Of a stretch of DNA of 9,326 nucleotides, positions 1 through 6,007 are shown piece after piece. The translations under genes and the position numbers were made by a program. Every line of letters starts with the position of its first letter. Positions within the stretch are counted from its first letter, which is position 1. The notes under the pieces were generated by a model. That model saw only the letters and a list, made by a program, of their open reading frames with translations. It did no database searches and was not told the origin of the DNA. The DNA comes from Actinomycetota bacterium. Its GTDB lineage: Bacteria > Actinomycetota > Actinomycetes > Actinomycetales > Cellulomonadaceae. The stretch spans positions 1 through 9,326 of the forward strand of contig JAHIJU010000309.1 in the NCBI GenBank assembly GCA_018898235.1, read 5' to 3'.

Positions 1-2
1 GC

Positions 3-569
3 AACAAGGGCACCGCGGTCACGTTCGTCGACTGGGACGACATGCCGCGCTGGGGCCTCATCGACAAGGCGCTCGAGCTCGGCATCCCCGAACCGGTCGA
101 GACCTACTCCGCCTCGGCGCACATCCGCACCGATCTGGACATCCCCGAGGGCATCACCGGTCGGCTCCCCCGGAGCCAGCAGACCCGCGAGGGGCTGGGC
201 GCCGAGGTCCTGGAGGACCTGGGCGAGACCGGCAAGCACGGCGGCGCGCCGCGGTCCCACGCGGGGCGCGGATCGGAGCGTTCGGACCGTGGCGCCGGCA
301 CCGATCGGCCCGCCGGTGCCGGGGGCACGGGCGGCGCGACGGGGTCGGGCCGCGGTGGACGTGGTGCCCGCAGCCGTTCGGGCCGCACGGGTGACCAGCC
401 GGTCCGGGCGAACGAGTCGGCGACCGAGCGACCGACCGCCCAGTCGGCGCACGCCGAGGGCTCGCACACCGACGCCGCACCGAAGAGCCGCAACCGCAAC
501 CGTCGCCGCACCCGCGGCGGACGTGCCGGTGACGGCACCGCGGCGCCGGCTCCCGCGCCGGAGGGCTGA
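3..569 (+). CDS. DEAD-box RNA helicase, C-terminal end (5' truncated by window edge)
   Basis: The frame is already open at base 3 and runs 188 codons to a TGA at 567-569, so only the C-terminus is visible. The first ~55 residues (GTAVTFVDWDDMPRW, then a stretch ending in LDIPEGITGRLP) resemble the end of the second RecA lobe and the linker of actinobacterial RhlE/DeaD-like helicases, where GTAVTFVDWDD is typical. The rest is a low-complexity tail rich in Gly, Arg, Ser, Ala and Asp, ending in a strongly basic patch (KSRNRNRRRTRGGRAG) and a short Ala/Pro end. Such tails usually bind RNA without sequence specificity. The expected role is ATP-dependent unwinding of structured RNA in the cytoplasm (ribosome assembly, mRNA turnover). 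The helicase motifs themselves are outside the window, so the family call rests on the linker and tail. bioM follows after 56 bases and is probably a separate transcription unit. Confidence 0.8.
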   Translation, partial: NKGTAVTFVDWDDMPRWGLIDKALELGIPEPVETYSASAHIRTDLDIPEGITGRLPRSQQTREGLGAEVLEDLGETGKHGGAPRSHAGRGSERSDRGAGTDRPAGAGGTGGATGSGRGGRGARSRSGRTGDQPVRANESATERPTAQSAHAEGSHTDAAPKSRNRNRRRTRGGRAGDGTAAPAPAPEG

Positions 570-577
570 GCCTGCGA

Positions 578-598
578 CCCGCCGGTCTGGGCGGCGGG
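578..598 (+). terminator. GC hairpin after the helicase gene, possible terminator
   Basis: CCCGCCG at 578-584 pairs perfectly with CGGCGGG at 592-598 around a 7-base loop, 8 bases after the helicase stop codon. No T-run follows, which is common in high-GC actinomycetes but leaves the call weak, since hairpins of this size arise easily at this GC content. Confidence 0.3.
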
Positions 599-611
599 CG
601 GTCCCGCTGGG

Positions 612-617
612 TACTCT
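612..617 (+). promoter_or_regulatory. Candidate -10 element of bioM (leaderless type)
   Basis: TACTCT fits the actinobacterial TANNNT -10 pattern and ends 8 bases before the bioM ATG. No Shine-Dalgarno lies between, so transcription probably starts at or within a few bases of the start codon. No good -35 match is visible. I looked for a biotin-repressor palindrome (BioQ or BirA type) in 570-625 and did not recognise one. Confidence 0.45.
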
Positions 618-625
618 CGGCCGCC

Positions 626-1396
626 ATGACCGCGAACCCGCCCGCCGCCGGACCGCGGATCGAGCTGCGCGACGTGGTCGTCCGCCGTGACGGCCGCACC
701 GTGCTCACGGTGCCGCAGCTCGACCTCACGCAGCGACGGATCGGGCTGGTCGGGGCGAACGGCTCGGGGAAGACGACGCTGCTGCGACTGCTCAACGGTC
801 TGCTCGCGCCGACCGGTGGCACCGTGCGGGTCGACGGTCTGGACCCCGTCCGGGACGGCCGGGCGGTACGCCGCCGCGTCGGCTTCGTGTTCGCCGACCC
901 CGGTGAGCAGATCGTGCTCCCGGTGGTCGGCGAGGACGTGGCGTTCGGACTGAAGAACCGCGGCATCCCGGCACCGGAGCGCACCGCCATGGTGCTCGAC
1001 CAGCTGGCCCGGCTCGGCGCGGCACACCTGGTCGACCGGTCCGCGCACTCGCTGTCGGGCGGCGAGCGTCAGCTCGTGGCCCTGGCCGGGGTGCTGGTGA
1101 TGAACCCGGCCACCCTGGTGCTGGACGAGCCGACCGGCACGCTCGACCTGGTCAACGCCCTCCGGTTCACCACCCTGCTCGCGGGTCTCGACCTGCAGGT
1201 CGTCGCCGCGAGCCACGACCTGGACCTGCTCACCGACTTCGATCGCGTCCTGGTGCTGGCGGACGGCCGACTGGTGGCCGACGACGAGCCGGCGACGGCC
1301 CTGGCGACGTACCGCGGGCTGGCCGCCCGGGCCGCCGCCGGACCGGCACCACGGCCGCCGCAGCGCGGCGAGCGCAACGGTGCGGCCGCCCGATGA
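626..1396 (+). CDS. bioM: Biotin ECF transporter ATP-binding protein BioM
   Basis: A 256-residue ABC ATPase of the energy-coupling-factor type. Visible motifs in order: Walker A GANGSGKTT (43-51), Q-loop Gln95 in FADPGEQIV, ABC signature LSGGERQ (143-149), Walker B LVLDEP with Asp167 and Glu168, and H-loop His197 in ASHDLDLL. All catalytic residues are intact and the length is slightly above the usual ~230, from a short Ala/Pro/Arg-rich C-terminal tail. It would hydrolyse ATP on the inner face of the membrane to drive biotin uptake with BioN and BioY. The biotin assignment comes from the adjacent bioY; alone it could only be called an ECF ATPase. ATG 626 is chosen because the fold begins about 12 residues later and a TANNNT hexamer lies just upstream. 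Its stop overlaps the bioN start as ATGA. Confidence 0.88.
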   Translation: MTANPPAAGPRIELRDVVVRRDGRTVLTVPQLDLTQRRIGLVGANGSGKTTLLRLLNGLLAPTGGTVRVDGLDPVRDGRAVRRRVGFVFADPGEQIVLPVVGEDVAFGLKNRGIPAPERTAMVLDQLARLGAAHLVDRSAHSLSGGERQLVALAGVLVMNPATLVLDEPTGTLDLVNALRFTTLLAGLDLQVVAASHDLDLLTDFDRVLVLADGRLVADDEPATALATYRGLAARAAAGPAPRPPQRGERNGAAAR

Positions 1397-2055
1397 GCCT
1401 GCTCGAGACCTCGTCCCCACGGCCGGGCCCCCTCCGGGCGGTGGGCGCCGGCCGCAAGCTGGTCGCGCTGCTCGCCATCGGGATCCTCGTCGCGGCGGTC
1501 CCGCGGCCCGTGGTGCTGGCCGCGCTCACGGGGATCGGGCTGCTGGCCCTCGTCCTGGCCAGACCGCAGCGGCGCGATCTCGTGCGACTGGGCGCCGCCT
1601 GGGCGCTGGCCGCGGCCGTGACCGCGGGGGTGCAGCTCGTGACGGCGGATCGGGCCGCGGCGCTGGGTTCGGTGCTCCGGCTGACGGCACTGGCGCTGCC
1701 CGCGCTCGCGGTGATGGCGAGCACGGCGACCGAGGAGCTGCTGGACACCGTACTGTCCGCCGCCCGGCCGCTGCGCCACCTCGGCGTGCGGCCGGATTCG
1801 GTGGCGCTGACCGCCGCGCTCACGATCCGGTTCGTCCCCGAGCTCGCGGACACCGCCGCCCGGCTGCGGGACGCCCAGCGGGCCCGGGGGGCGCGGCCCC
1901 AGCTGCTCGCCCTGGCCGTGCCGCTGCTGGTGCACGCCCTCACGACGAGCGAGCAGGTGGCCCAGGCCGTCGTGGCTCGGTCGTTCTTCGACCGTGGCGA
2001 ACCCGCCGACGGTCCGTCGCCCGACACCGACCCGGCGCTCTGCGCGCGGGCCTGA
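1393..2055 (+). CDS. bioN: ECF transporter transmembrane coupling protein BioN (EcfT/CbiQ family)
   Basis: A 220-residue integral membrane protein with hydrophobic segments at about 23-36, 39-56, 66-83, 94-110 and 171-184. EcfT proteins couple the ATPase to the S component through two short Ala-Arg-Gly-like motifs in cytoplasmic helices. Here they read ARG at 164-166 (within QRARGARP) and ARS at 195-197 (within VVARSFFD). The spacing of about 30 residues is normal; Ser replaces Gly in the second. The protein would transmit BioM ATP hydrolysis to BioY in the cytoplasmic membrane. The ATG overlaps the bioM stop (ATGA, 1393-1396), and no strong Shine-Dalgarno precedes it, so translational coupling is likely. 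The C-terminal ~20 residues after the second motif are polar and probably unstructured. The gene ends 13 bases before bioY. Confidence 0.87.
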   Translation: MSLLETSSPRPGPLRAVGAGRKLVALLAIGILVAAVPRPVVLAALTGIGLLALVLARPQRRDLVRLGAAWALAAAVTAGVQLVTADRAAALGSVLRLTALALPALAVMASTATEELLDTVLSAARPLRHLGVRPDSVALTAALTIRFVPELADTAARLRDAQRARGARPQLLALAVPLLVHALTTSEQVAQAVVARSFFDRGEPADGPSPDTDPALCARA

Positions 2056-2057
2056 TC

Positions 2058-2064
2058 GAAGGAG
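2058..2064 (+). promoter_or_regulatory. Shine-Dalgarno of bioY
   Basis: GAAGGAG lies 4 bases before ATG 2069 and fixes that codon as the bioY start, against the in-frame open stretch that reaches back to 1994 inside bioN. Confidence 0.8.
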
Positions 2065-2068
2065 CCCC

Positions 2069-2671
2069 ATGTCCGAGACCGTTCGCGCCCGCGCGATCGC
2101 CGAGGTCGCCCTGATGGCCGGGGTGATCATCGTGCTGGGCCTGGTGCCGCCGCTGTACGTGCTGGGGCTGCCGGTGCCGATCACCGCGCAGACGCTCGGC
2201 GTGATGCTCGCCGGTGCCGTGCTCGGCGCGCGGCGGGGTGGGCTCGCGGCCCTCGTCGTCCTCGTGCTGTGCGCAGCCTCGCTGCCGGTGATGGTCGGGG
2301 GCAGCGGCGGCGTGGGGGTGCTGCTCGGGCCCACCGGCGGGTACGCCCTGGGCTTCGTGCCGGGCGCCGTCGTCACCGGGCTGGCGGCCCGCCGTGCCCT
2401 GCGGCTGCCCCCGCGCACCCGCGGGGTCGGGCTGGTCGGTGCCTGCCTCCTCGGTGGCGTGCTGGTGGTGTACGCACTGGGCATCCCGTGGACCGCGGCC
2501 GTCACCGGGCTGCCGCTGCGCACCGCGGCGCTGGGCGCCCTCGTCTTCGTCCCGGGCGACCTGCTCAAGGCGGTCCTGGCCGGGATGGCGGCGCTGCTCG
2601 TGCACCGTCAGGTGCACGTCGAGCAGATGCGGGAGCTCGTCCTCGACGACGAGGCCCGGCCCCGGGCGTAG
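2069..2671 (+). CDS. bioY: Biotin transporter substrate-binding S component BioY
   Basis: A 200-residue membrane protein matching the BioY family in length and motifs: PVPITAQTLGVMLAGAVLG near residue 35, GVGVLLGPTGGYALGF near residue 80 (the GPTGGY hallmark), YALGIPW near 140 and VPGDLLKA near 167, with the conserved Asp. About six hydrophobic segments are visible. BioY binds biotin with high affinity and, with BioM and BioN, forms the group-I ECF transporter. The gene order here is M-N-Y. No biotin synthesis gene (bioA, B, D or F) lies in the window, so whether the host is a biotin auxotroph cannot be judged. ATG 2069 is chosen for its strong GAAGGAG. The C-terminus (residues ~183-200) is charged and cytoplasmic-like. 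Confidence 0.93.
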   Translation: MSETVRARAIAEVALMAGVIIVLGLVPPLYVLGLPVPITAQTLGVMLAGAVLGARRGGLAALVVLVLCAASLPVMVGGSGGVGVLLGPTGGYALGFVPGAVVTGLAARRALRLPPRTRGVGLVGACLLGGVLVVYALGIPWTAAVTGLPLRTAALGALVFVPGDLLKAVLAGMAALLVHRQVHVEQMRELVLDDEARPRA

Positions 2672-2705
2672 CCGGCGGCGGCCACGGGCGCCTGCCGCGA
2701 GCGCG

Positions 2706-2740
2706 CGGCGGGCCGGCACCCCTCACAACGGCGGGCCGGC
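2706..2740 (+). repeat. 12-bp perfect direct repeat between bioY and the chemoreceptor gene
   Basis: CGGCGGGCCGGC occurs at 2706-2717 and again at 2729-2740, 23 bases start to start. Each copy contains the palindrome GCCGGC. Together they could be a tandem regulator site or form a weak stem (GCCGGC with itself, 17-base loop). GC bias makes chance similarity plausible. Confidence 0.4.
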
Positions 2741-2748
2741 GTCCGATT
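2722..2748 (+). promoter_or_regulatory. Weak sigma-28 (FliA)-like promoter candidate for the chemoreceptor
   Basis: CTCA at 2722-2725 is followed, after 16 bases, by TCCGAT at 2742-2747. As I recall them, FliA promoters in motile actinomycetes resemble CTCA-N15-17-GCCGAA, and the enterobacterial form is TAAA-N15-GCCGATAA. The -35 part matches and four of six -10 bases match. The position, about 50 bases before GTG 2800, suits a chemoreceptor. The match is short and could be coincidental. Confidence 0.3.
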
Positions 2749-2788
2749 CTCCCCGTACTGGGGGACTCGACTTCAGCGCACCCCGACC

Positions 2789-2794
2789 GAGGAG
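2789..2794 (+). promoter_or_regulatory. Shine-Dalgarno of the chemoreceptor gene
   Basis: GAGGAG sits 5 bases before GTG 2800 and selects it as start. The frame is open upstream to 2269, but that part lies inside bioY and has no membrane-protein or chemoreceptor character. Confidence 0.75.
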
Positions 2795-2799
2795 CAGCC

Positions 2800-4434
2800 G
2801 TGTCTCAGCCGCAGGACCGATCCGTGCGCACCACGCCCCAGCAGGGCGGTGGTCGACGGTTCACGATCCGGTCGAAGATCGTCTCGCTCGTGCTGGTCGC
2901 GACCGCGCTCCTGGCGGGGGTCGGCGCACTCGCGACGGGTCAGCTCATCGAGATCCGGCACCAGACGGACCAGATGGCCACGGTCCAGTCCACGGTCGGC
3001 AGCGCCCTCGCGGACCTGACGGACGCCACCTGGAAGGTGCGGATGTCGGTCTACGCGGCTGCCGCCGCGCTGCCTGCGGACAAGGCCGACGCGAAGACCT
3101 CGGTCGAGACCGCCTTCACCGAGCTGGACACGGCCGCGGCGGCGCTGGACGCCGCGGCGCAGGCGGCCACGGGGCACTCGCCCGCGATCTGGCCCCAGTT
3201 CATGGCGGCCCTCGCGACCTACAAGGACACCGTCGGCGGCCCGATGGTGGACGCCGCGCTCGCCGATGACAGGGTCACCTTCACCGAGATCAAGAACGCC
3301 GGGGCGGCCGCGGCCGGGCGGGGGCTCATCGAGAACCTCACCTCGGTGCAGACCGAGATCACCGACCTGGTGGCGAGCACCGCGGCCCGCGCCGATGCGC
3401 TGGTCGTGCGCGCCACCGTCGAGACGGTCGCACTCGTCGGCGTGGGGACCGTGCTGCTGTGCCTGGTCGGGCTGTTCGTCGCGGGTCGGATCGTGCGCTC
3501 GGTGCGGGCGGTCAAGGCGTCCATCGACGCGCTCGCGACGGGCGACCTCACGGCCGAACCCGACTGCCGTTCACGCGATGAGCTCGGCGACATGGCCGGC
3601 GGGCTGGTCAAGGCCCAGGATCACCTCCGGCGGCTCCTGGGCGACGTCGTCGCCAGCGCCCGGTCGGTGGCGACGGTGGCGGACCGGATCGCCACGGCTC
3701 AGGACCTGGTGTCCGCCGGCACCACGCAGACCTCCGAGCGCGCGGCCGTGGTCGCGTCCGCCGCCGACGAGGTCAGCCGCAACGTGCAGACGGTCGCGAC
3801 GGGCGCCGAGCAGATGGGCGCCTCGATCCGGGAGATCTCGCAGAACGCGAACGACGCCGCCAAGGTCGCCGCCCAGGCCACCCACGTCGCGGAGTCGACC
3901 AACGTGCTGGTCGCCAAGCTGGGGACCAGCTCGCAGGAGATCAGCACCGTGGTCAAGGCCATCACGCAGGTCGCCGAGCAGACGAACCTGCTGGCGCTCA
4001 ACGCGACCATCGAGGCGGCCCGGGCCGGGGAGGCCGGCAAGGGCTTCGCCGTCGTGGCGAGCGAGGTGAAGGACCTCGCCGGGGAGACGGCACGGGCCAC
4101 CGAGGACATCGCCCGGCGCGTCCTGGCGATCCAGACGGACACGGGTGCGGCGGTCGCGGCGATCGAGGAGATCTCGGCGATCATCGGCTCGATCAACGAG
4201 TACCAGCTCTCGATCGCGTCGGCCGTCGAGGAGCAGACCGCCACCACGAGCGAGATGTCGCGCTCCGTGGCCGACGCCGCCACCGGCTCGTCGGACATCG
4301 CGGGCACCATCACCGGGGTGGCGAACGCCGCGGGCGACTCGGCGCACACCATGGCGGACCTGGGTTCGGCCGTCGCCGACCTGATCAGCACCGCGGCCGA
4401 GCTGCGGAGGCAGACCTCGGAGTTCCGGTACTGA
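2800..4434 (+). CDS. Methyl-accepting chemotaxis protein (two-TM, 4HB-like sensor, HAMP)
   Basis: A 544-residue transmembrane chemoreceptor. Order: basic N-terminus, TM1 at ~27-46, an all-helical extracellular region at ~47-206 rich in Ala, Thr and Asp (like a four-helix-bundle MCP sensor), TM2 at ~208-229, HAMP at ~230-283 (DELGDMAGGLVKAQDHL near its end), then a long coiled-coil signalling domain. The hairpin tip carries the near-invariant EQTNLLALNATIEAARAG from residue 393, followed by GKGFAVVASEV, which is the CheA/CheW contact region. The C-terminus is ELRRQTSEFRY; the NWETF-like pentapeptide used to tether CheR/CheB is absent. The ligand cannot be predicted from the sensor. No cheA, cheW, cheY or flagellar gene is in the window, so its partners must be encoded elsewhere, or it serves a non-motility pathway. 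GTG 2800 is supported by GAGGAG. Confidence 0.92.
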   Translation: MSQPQDRSVRTTPQQGGGRRFTIRSKIVSLVLVATALLAGVGALATGQLIEIRHQTDQMATVQSTVGSALADLTDATWKVRMSVYAAAAALPADKADAKTSVETAFTELDTAAAALDAAAQAATGHSPAIWPQFMAALATYKDTVGGPMVDAALADDRVTFTEIKNAGAAAAGRGLIENLTSVQTEITDLVASTAARADALVVRATVETVALVGVGTVLLCLVGLFVAGRIVRSVRAVKASIDALATGDLTAEPDCRSRDELGDMAGGLVKAQDHLRRLLGDVVASARSVATVADRIATAQDLVSAGTTQTSERAAVVASAADEVSRNVQTVATGAEQMGASIREISQNANDAAKVAAQATHVAESTNVLVAKLGTSSQEISTVVKAITQVAEQTNLLALNATIEAARAGEAGKGFAVVASEVKDLAGETARATEDIARRVLAIQTDTGAAVAAIEEISAIIGSINEYQLSIASAVEEQTATTSEMSRSVADAATGSSDIAGTITGVANAAGDSAHTMADLGSAVADLISTAAELRRQTSEFRY

Positions 4435-4453
4435 CCGCGCGCGGTGGGCCGAC

Positions 4454-4474
4454 CGCCGGGTCGCCGGACCGGCG
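4454..4474. terminator. GC hairpin between the convergent chemoreceptor and marC genes
   Basis: CGCCGG at 4454-4459 pairs with CCGGCG at 4469-4474 around a 9-base loop, in the 40-base space between two stop codons facing each other. It could end transcription in both directions. No T-run is present on either side, so the call is tentative. Confidence 0.35.
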
Positions 4475-5095
4475 CTAGACCTGCCGGGCGAACATCAGCA
4501 CCGCGTCGGCGAGCAGCTGCACGGCGATCGCGGCCAGCAGCAGACCGGCGATCCGGCTGACCAACGACGTGCCGGAGTGCCCCAGGATCCGGTTGATGAC
4601 CCCGGCGAACCGCATGGACAGGTAGAGGCACACGTGCACGGCGAACAGGCCGAGCAGCACCGCCACCCACTGCTTGGTGCCGTCGGCCTGCTGGGCGTAC
4701 ACCATGGTCGCGACGATCGCGCCCGGGCCGGCGAGCAGCGGTGTCCCCAAGGGCACCATGGCGACGTTGACGGCGCCGCCGGCGACCGGGCTCGGGTCCT
4801 CGAGCTTGCCGGTGAGCAGCTCCATGGCGATGAGCAGCAGCAGCAGGCCGCCGGCGGCCTGCAGCGCGGGCAGCGTCACGTGCAGGTAGGTGAGCACCTG
4901 CTGGCCGAAGAACGCGAACCCGAGGATCACCCCGAACGCCACGAGGATCGCCTGCCGCGCGGCCCGCACCCGCTGATGGGGGGTCATGGCCGCGGTGAGG
5001 GCCAGGAACACCGGCACCGTCCCGGGCGGGTCCATGATGACGAACAGGGTGACGAACACCGAGATGAAGAGCTGGACGTCCAGCAGGTTGCTCAT
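4475..5095 (-). CDS. MarC family integral membrane protein
   Basis: A 206-residue protein with six hydrophobic segments (about 8-33, 48-68, 77-95, 110-135, 143-165 and 180-203). It shows the two family hallmarks: IMDPPGTVPVF (20-30) and PLGTPLLAGPGAI (115-127), Pro/Gly-rich elements in the two halves of the protein. The family was once called multiple-antibiotic-resistance related, but that link was not supported; its transport substrate is not established, so I assign none. The start is ATG at 5095-5093, overlapping the PHP gene stop as ATGA and preceded by AGGTGG (5108-5103 on this strand) with 7-base spacing. The same frame is open upstream to 5707, but that lies inside the PHP gene. It is the second gene of a two-gene operon and converges with the chemoreceptor gene. 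Confidence 0.9.
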   Translation of the reverse strand: MSNLLDVQLFISVFVTLFVIMDPPGTVPVFLALTAAMTPHQRVRAARQAILVAFGVILGFAFFGQQVLTYLHVTLPALQAAGGLLLLLIAMELLTGKLEDPSPVAGGAVNVAMVPLGTPLLAGPGAIVATMVYAQQADGTKQWVAVLLGLFAVHVCLYLSMRFAGVINRILGHSGTSLVSRIAGLLLAAIAVQLLADAVLMFARQV

Positions 5096-5934
5096 GGTCG
5101 GACCACCTGTGTCGTTCCCCGTTCGGCGATGGCCGCCAGCACGGCCGGTTCGGTGAGGTTCTCCCCCAGCCGGTTGGGCTTGCCGAGCCCGTGGTAGTCG
5201 GAGGAGCCGGTCACCAGCAGCCCGAGCCGGGCAGCCATGGCGCCCAGTCGCACCTGCTGGGCGGCGTCGTTGTCGCGGTGGTGCACCTCGATCCCGGCCA
5301 GCCCGGCCGCAGCGAGCTCGTCGAACGCGGTGTCGCTGATCGTCCGGCCACGGTCGGCCGCACCGGCGTGCGCGATCACCGGCACCCCGCCCGCGGCGAG
5401 CACCAGCTCGATCGCGCGGGTGGTCGACGGCGCGTAGTGCGGCACGTAGTACGGCCCGCTGCCGTGCAGCACCCGGGTGAAGGCCGCCGACCGGTCGGGC
5501 ACCACACCCGCGACGACGAGCGCATCGGCGATGTGCGGACGCCCCACGGCGGCACCGTCGACCACCTGGGCGAGCACGTCGTCCCAGGTGATCGGCAGAT
5601 CGGCGGCGATGCGGTCGACCATCTCGCGGGCCCGGCCCAGGCGGGCCGTGCGGATGGTCTCCAGCTCGGTGGCCAGCGCGGGGTCGGCCGGGTCCTGCAG
5701 GTAGCACAGCAGGTGCACGCTCGTGTGCTCGTACCGGGTGGACATCTCGGTGCCTCGCACGAGCGTCATCCCCGTCGCGAGGGCGGCGTCGCGGGCCTCG
5801 TCCCAGCCGGCGGTCGTGTCGTGGTCGGTGAGCGCGACGACGTCGAGCCCGGCCTGGCGGGCGGAGGCGACCACGGCGGCGGGCGGCTGAGTGCCGTCCG
5901 AGGCCGTGGAATGGGTGTGCAGGTCGATGCGCAT
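5092..5934 (-). CDS. PHP-domain metal-dependent phosphoesterase (YciV/TrpH-like)
   Basis: A 280-residue cytoplasmic hydrolase of the polymerase-and-histidinol-phosphatase family. Metal-ligand motifs are all present: HTHS with His6 and His8, Asp13, LTDHD with His38, Glu63 in RGTEMS, His74, His134 in GRPH, His189 in AHAG and Asp246/His248 in SSDYHG. The length matches the YciV/TrpH group. Members studied in other bacteria act on nucleoside 3',5'-bisphosphates (such as pAp) or as 5'-3' exonucleases on short RNAs (RNase AM); either activity is possible here and sequence alone does not decide. AHAG replaces the AHP seen in some relatives. The start MRIDLHTHS at 5934 is typical of the family. There is no Shine-Dalgarno, but TAGCCT lies just upstream. 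The stop overlaps the marC start by 4 bases, so the two are co-translated. Confidence 0.9.
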   Translation of the reverse strand: MRIDLHTHSTASDGTQPPAAVVASARQAGLDVVALTDHDTTAGWDEARDAALATGMTLVRGTEMSTRYEHTSVHLLCYLQDPADPALATELETIRTARLGRAREMVDRIAADLPITWDDVLAQVVDGAAVGRPHIADALVVAGVVPDRSAAFTRVLHGSGPYYVPHYAPSTTRAIELVLAAGGVPVIAHAGAADRGRTISDTAFDELAAAGLAGIEVHHRDNDAAQQVRLGAMAARLGLLVTGSSDYHGLGKPNRLGENLTEPAVLAAIAERGTTQVVRP

Positions 5935-5943
5935 GTCGGGCTC

Positions 5944-5949
5944 AGGCTA
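5944..5949 (-). promoter_or_regulatory. Candidate -10 element of the PHP-marC operon
   Basis: On the minus strand this reads TAGCCT (TANNNT), ending 9 bases before ATG 5934, with no Shine-Dalgarno between. This is compatible with a leaderless or nearly leaderless mRNA. No convincing -35 is visible. Confidence 0.45.
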
Positions 5950-5983
5950 CCGACCGGCGCGGTCCGCGCCCGACCGACCGGCG
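5949..5983 (+). repeat. 11-bp direct repeat in the PHP/pepP divergent promoter region
   Basis: ACCGACCGGCG occurs at 5949-5959 and 5973-5983, 24 bases start to start, inside the 73-base space between two divergent genes. The first copy begins at the edge of the PHP -10 candidate. A regulator operating on both promoters is possible, but GC bias makes this uncertain. Confidence 0.4.
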
Positions 5984-5995
5984 TCCGGCCAGTGC

Positions 5996-6001
5996 CAGAC
6001 T
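5996..6001 (+). promoter_or_regulatory. Weak -10-like hexamer of pepP
   Basis: CAGACT differs from TANNNT at the first base and ends 6 bases before ATG 6008, the spacing expected of a leaderless start. No Shine-Dalgarno precedes the ATG, which adds some support. Confidence 0.28.
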
Positions 6002-6007
6002 GGGTGC

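Noticed and set aside
570..625. Biotin-responsive operator or riboswitch upstream of bioM
   Set aside because: No palindrome resembling BioQ or BirA sites and no room for a riboswitch in 56 bases.
104..1420. 438-codon open frame on the minus strand opposite the helicase tail and bioM
   Set aside because: It lies across two well-supported genes and translates to a low-complexity Arg/Gly/Pro/Val mix with no recognisable domain; such shadows are usual at this GC content.
1069..2568. 499-codon minus-strand open frame opposite bioM, bioN and bioY
   Set aside because: Composition is Arg/Ser/Pro/Thr-rich without motifs, and the opposite strand encodes three recognisable transporter subunits.
2269..2799. 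Upstream in-frame extension of the chemoreceptor
   Set aside because: It lies mostly inside bioY, is Arg/Ala/Gly-rich, and GTG 2800 has a strong GAGGAG at 5-base spacing directly before a typical MCP N-terminus.
5096..5707. Upstream in-frame extension of MarC
   Set aside because: It lies within the PHP gene, whose catalytic motifs are intact; ATG 5095 has AGGTGG and the usual MarC N-terminus.
5891..6007. 39-residue N-terminal extension of pepP
   Set aside because: It overlaps the start and promoter of the divergent PHP gene; the ATG at 6008 fits the family start better.
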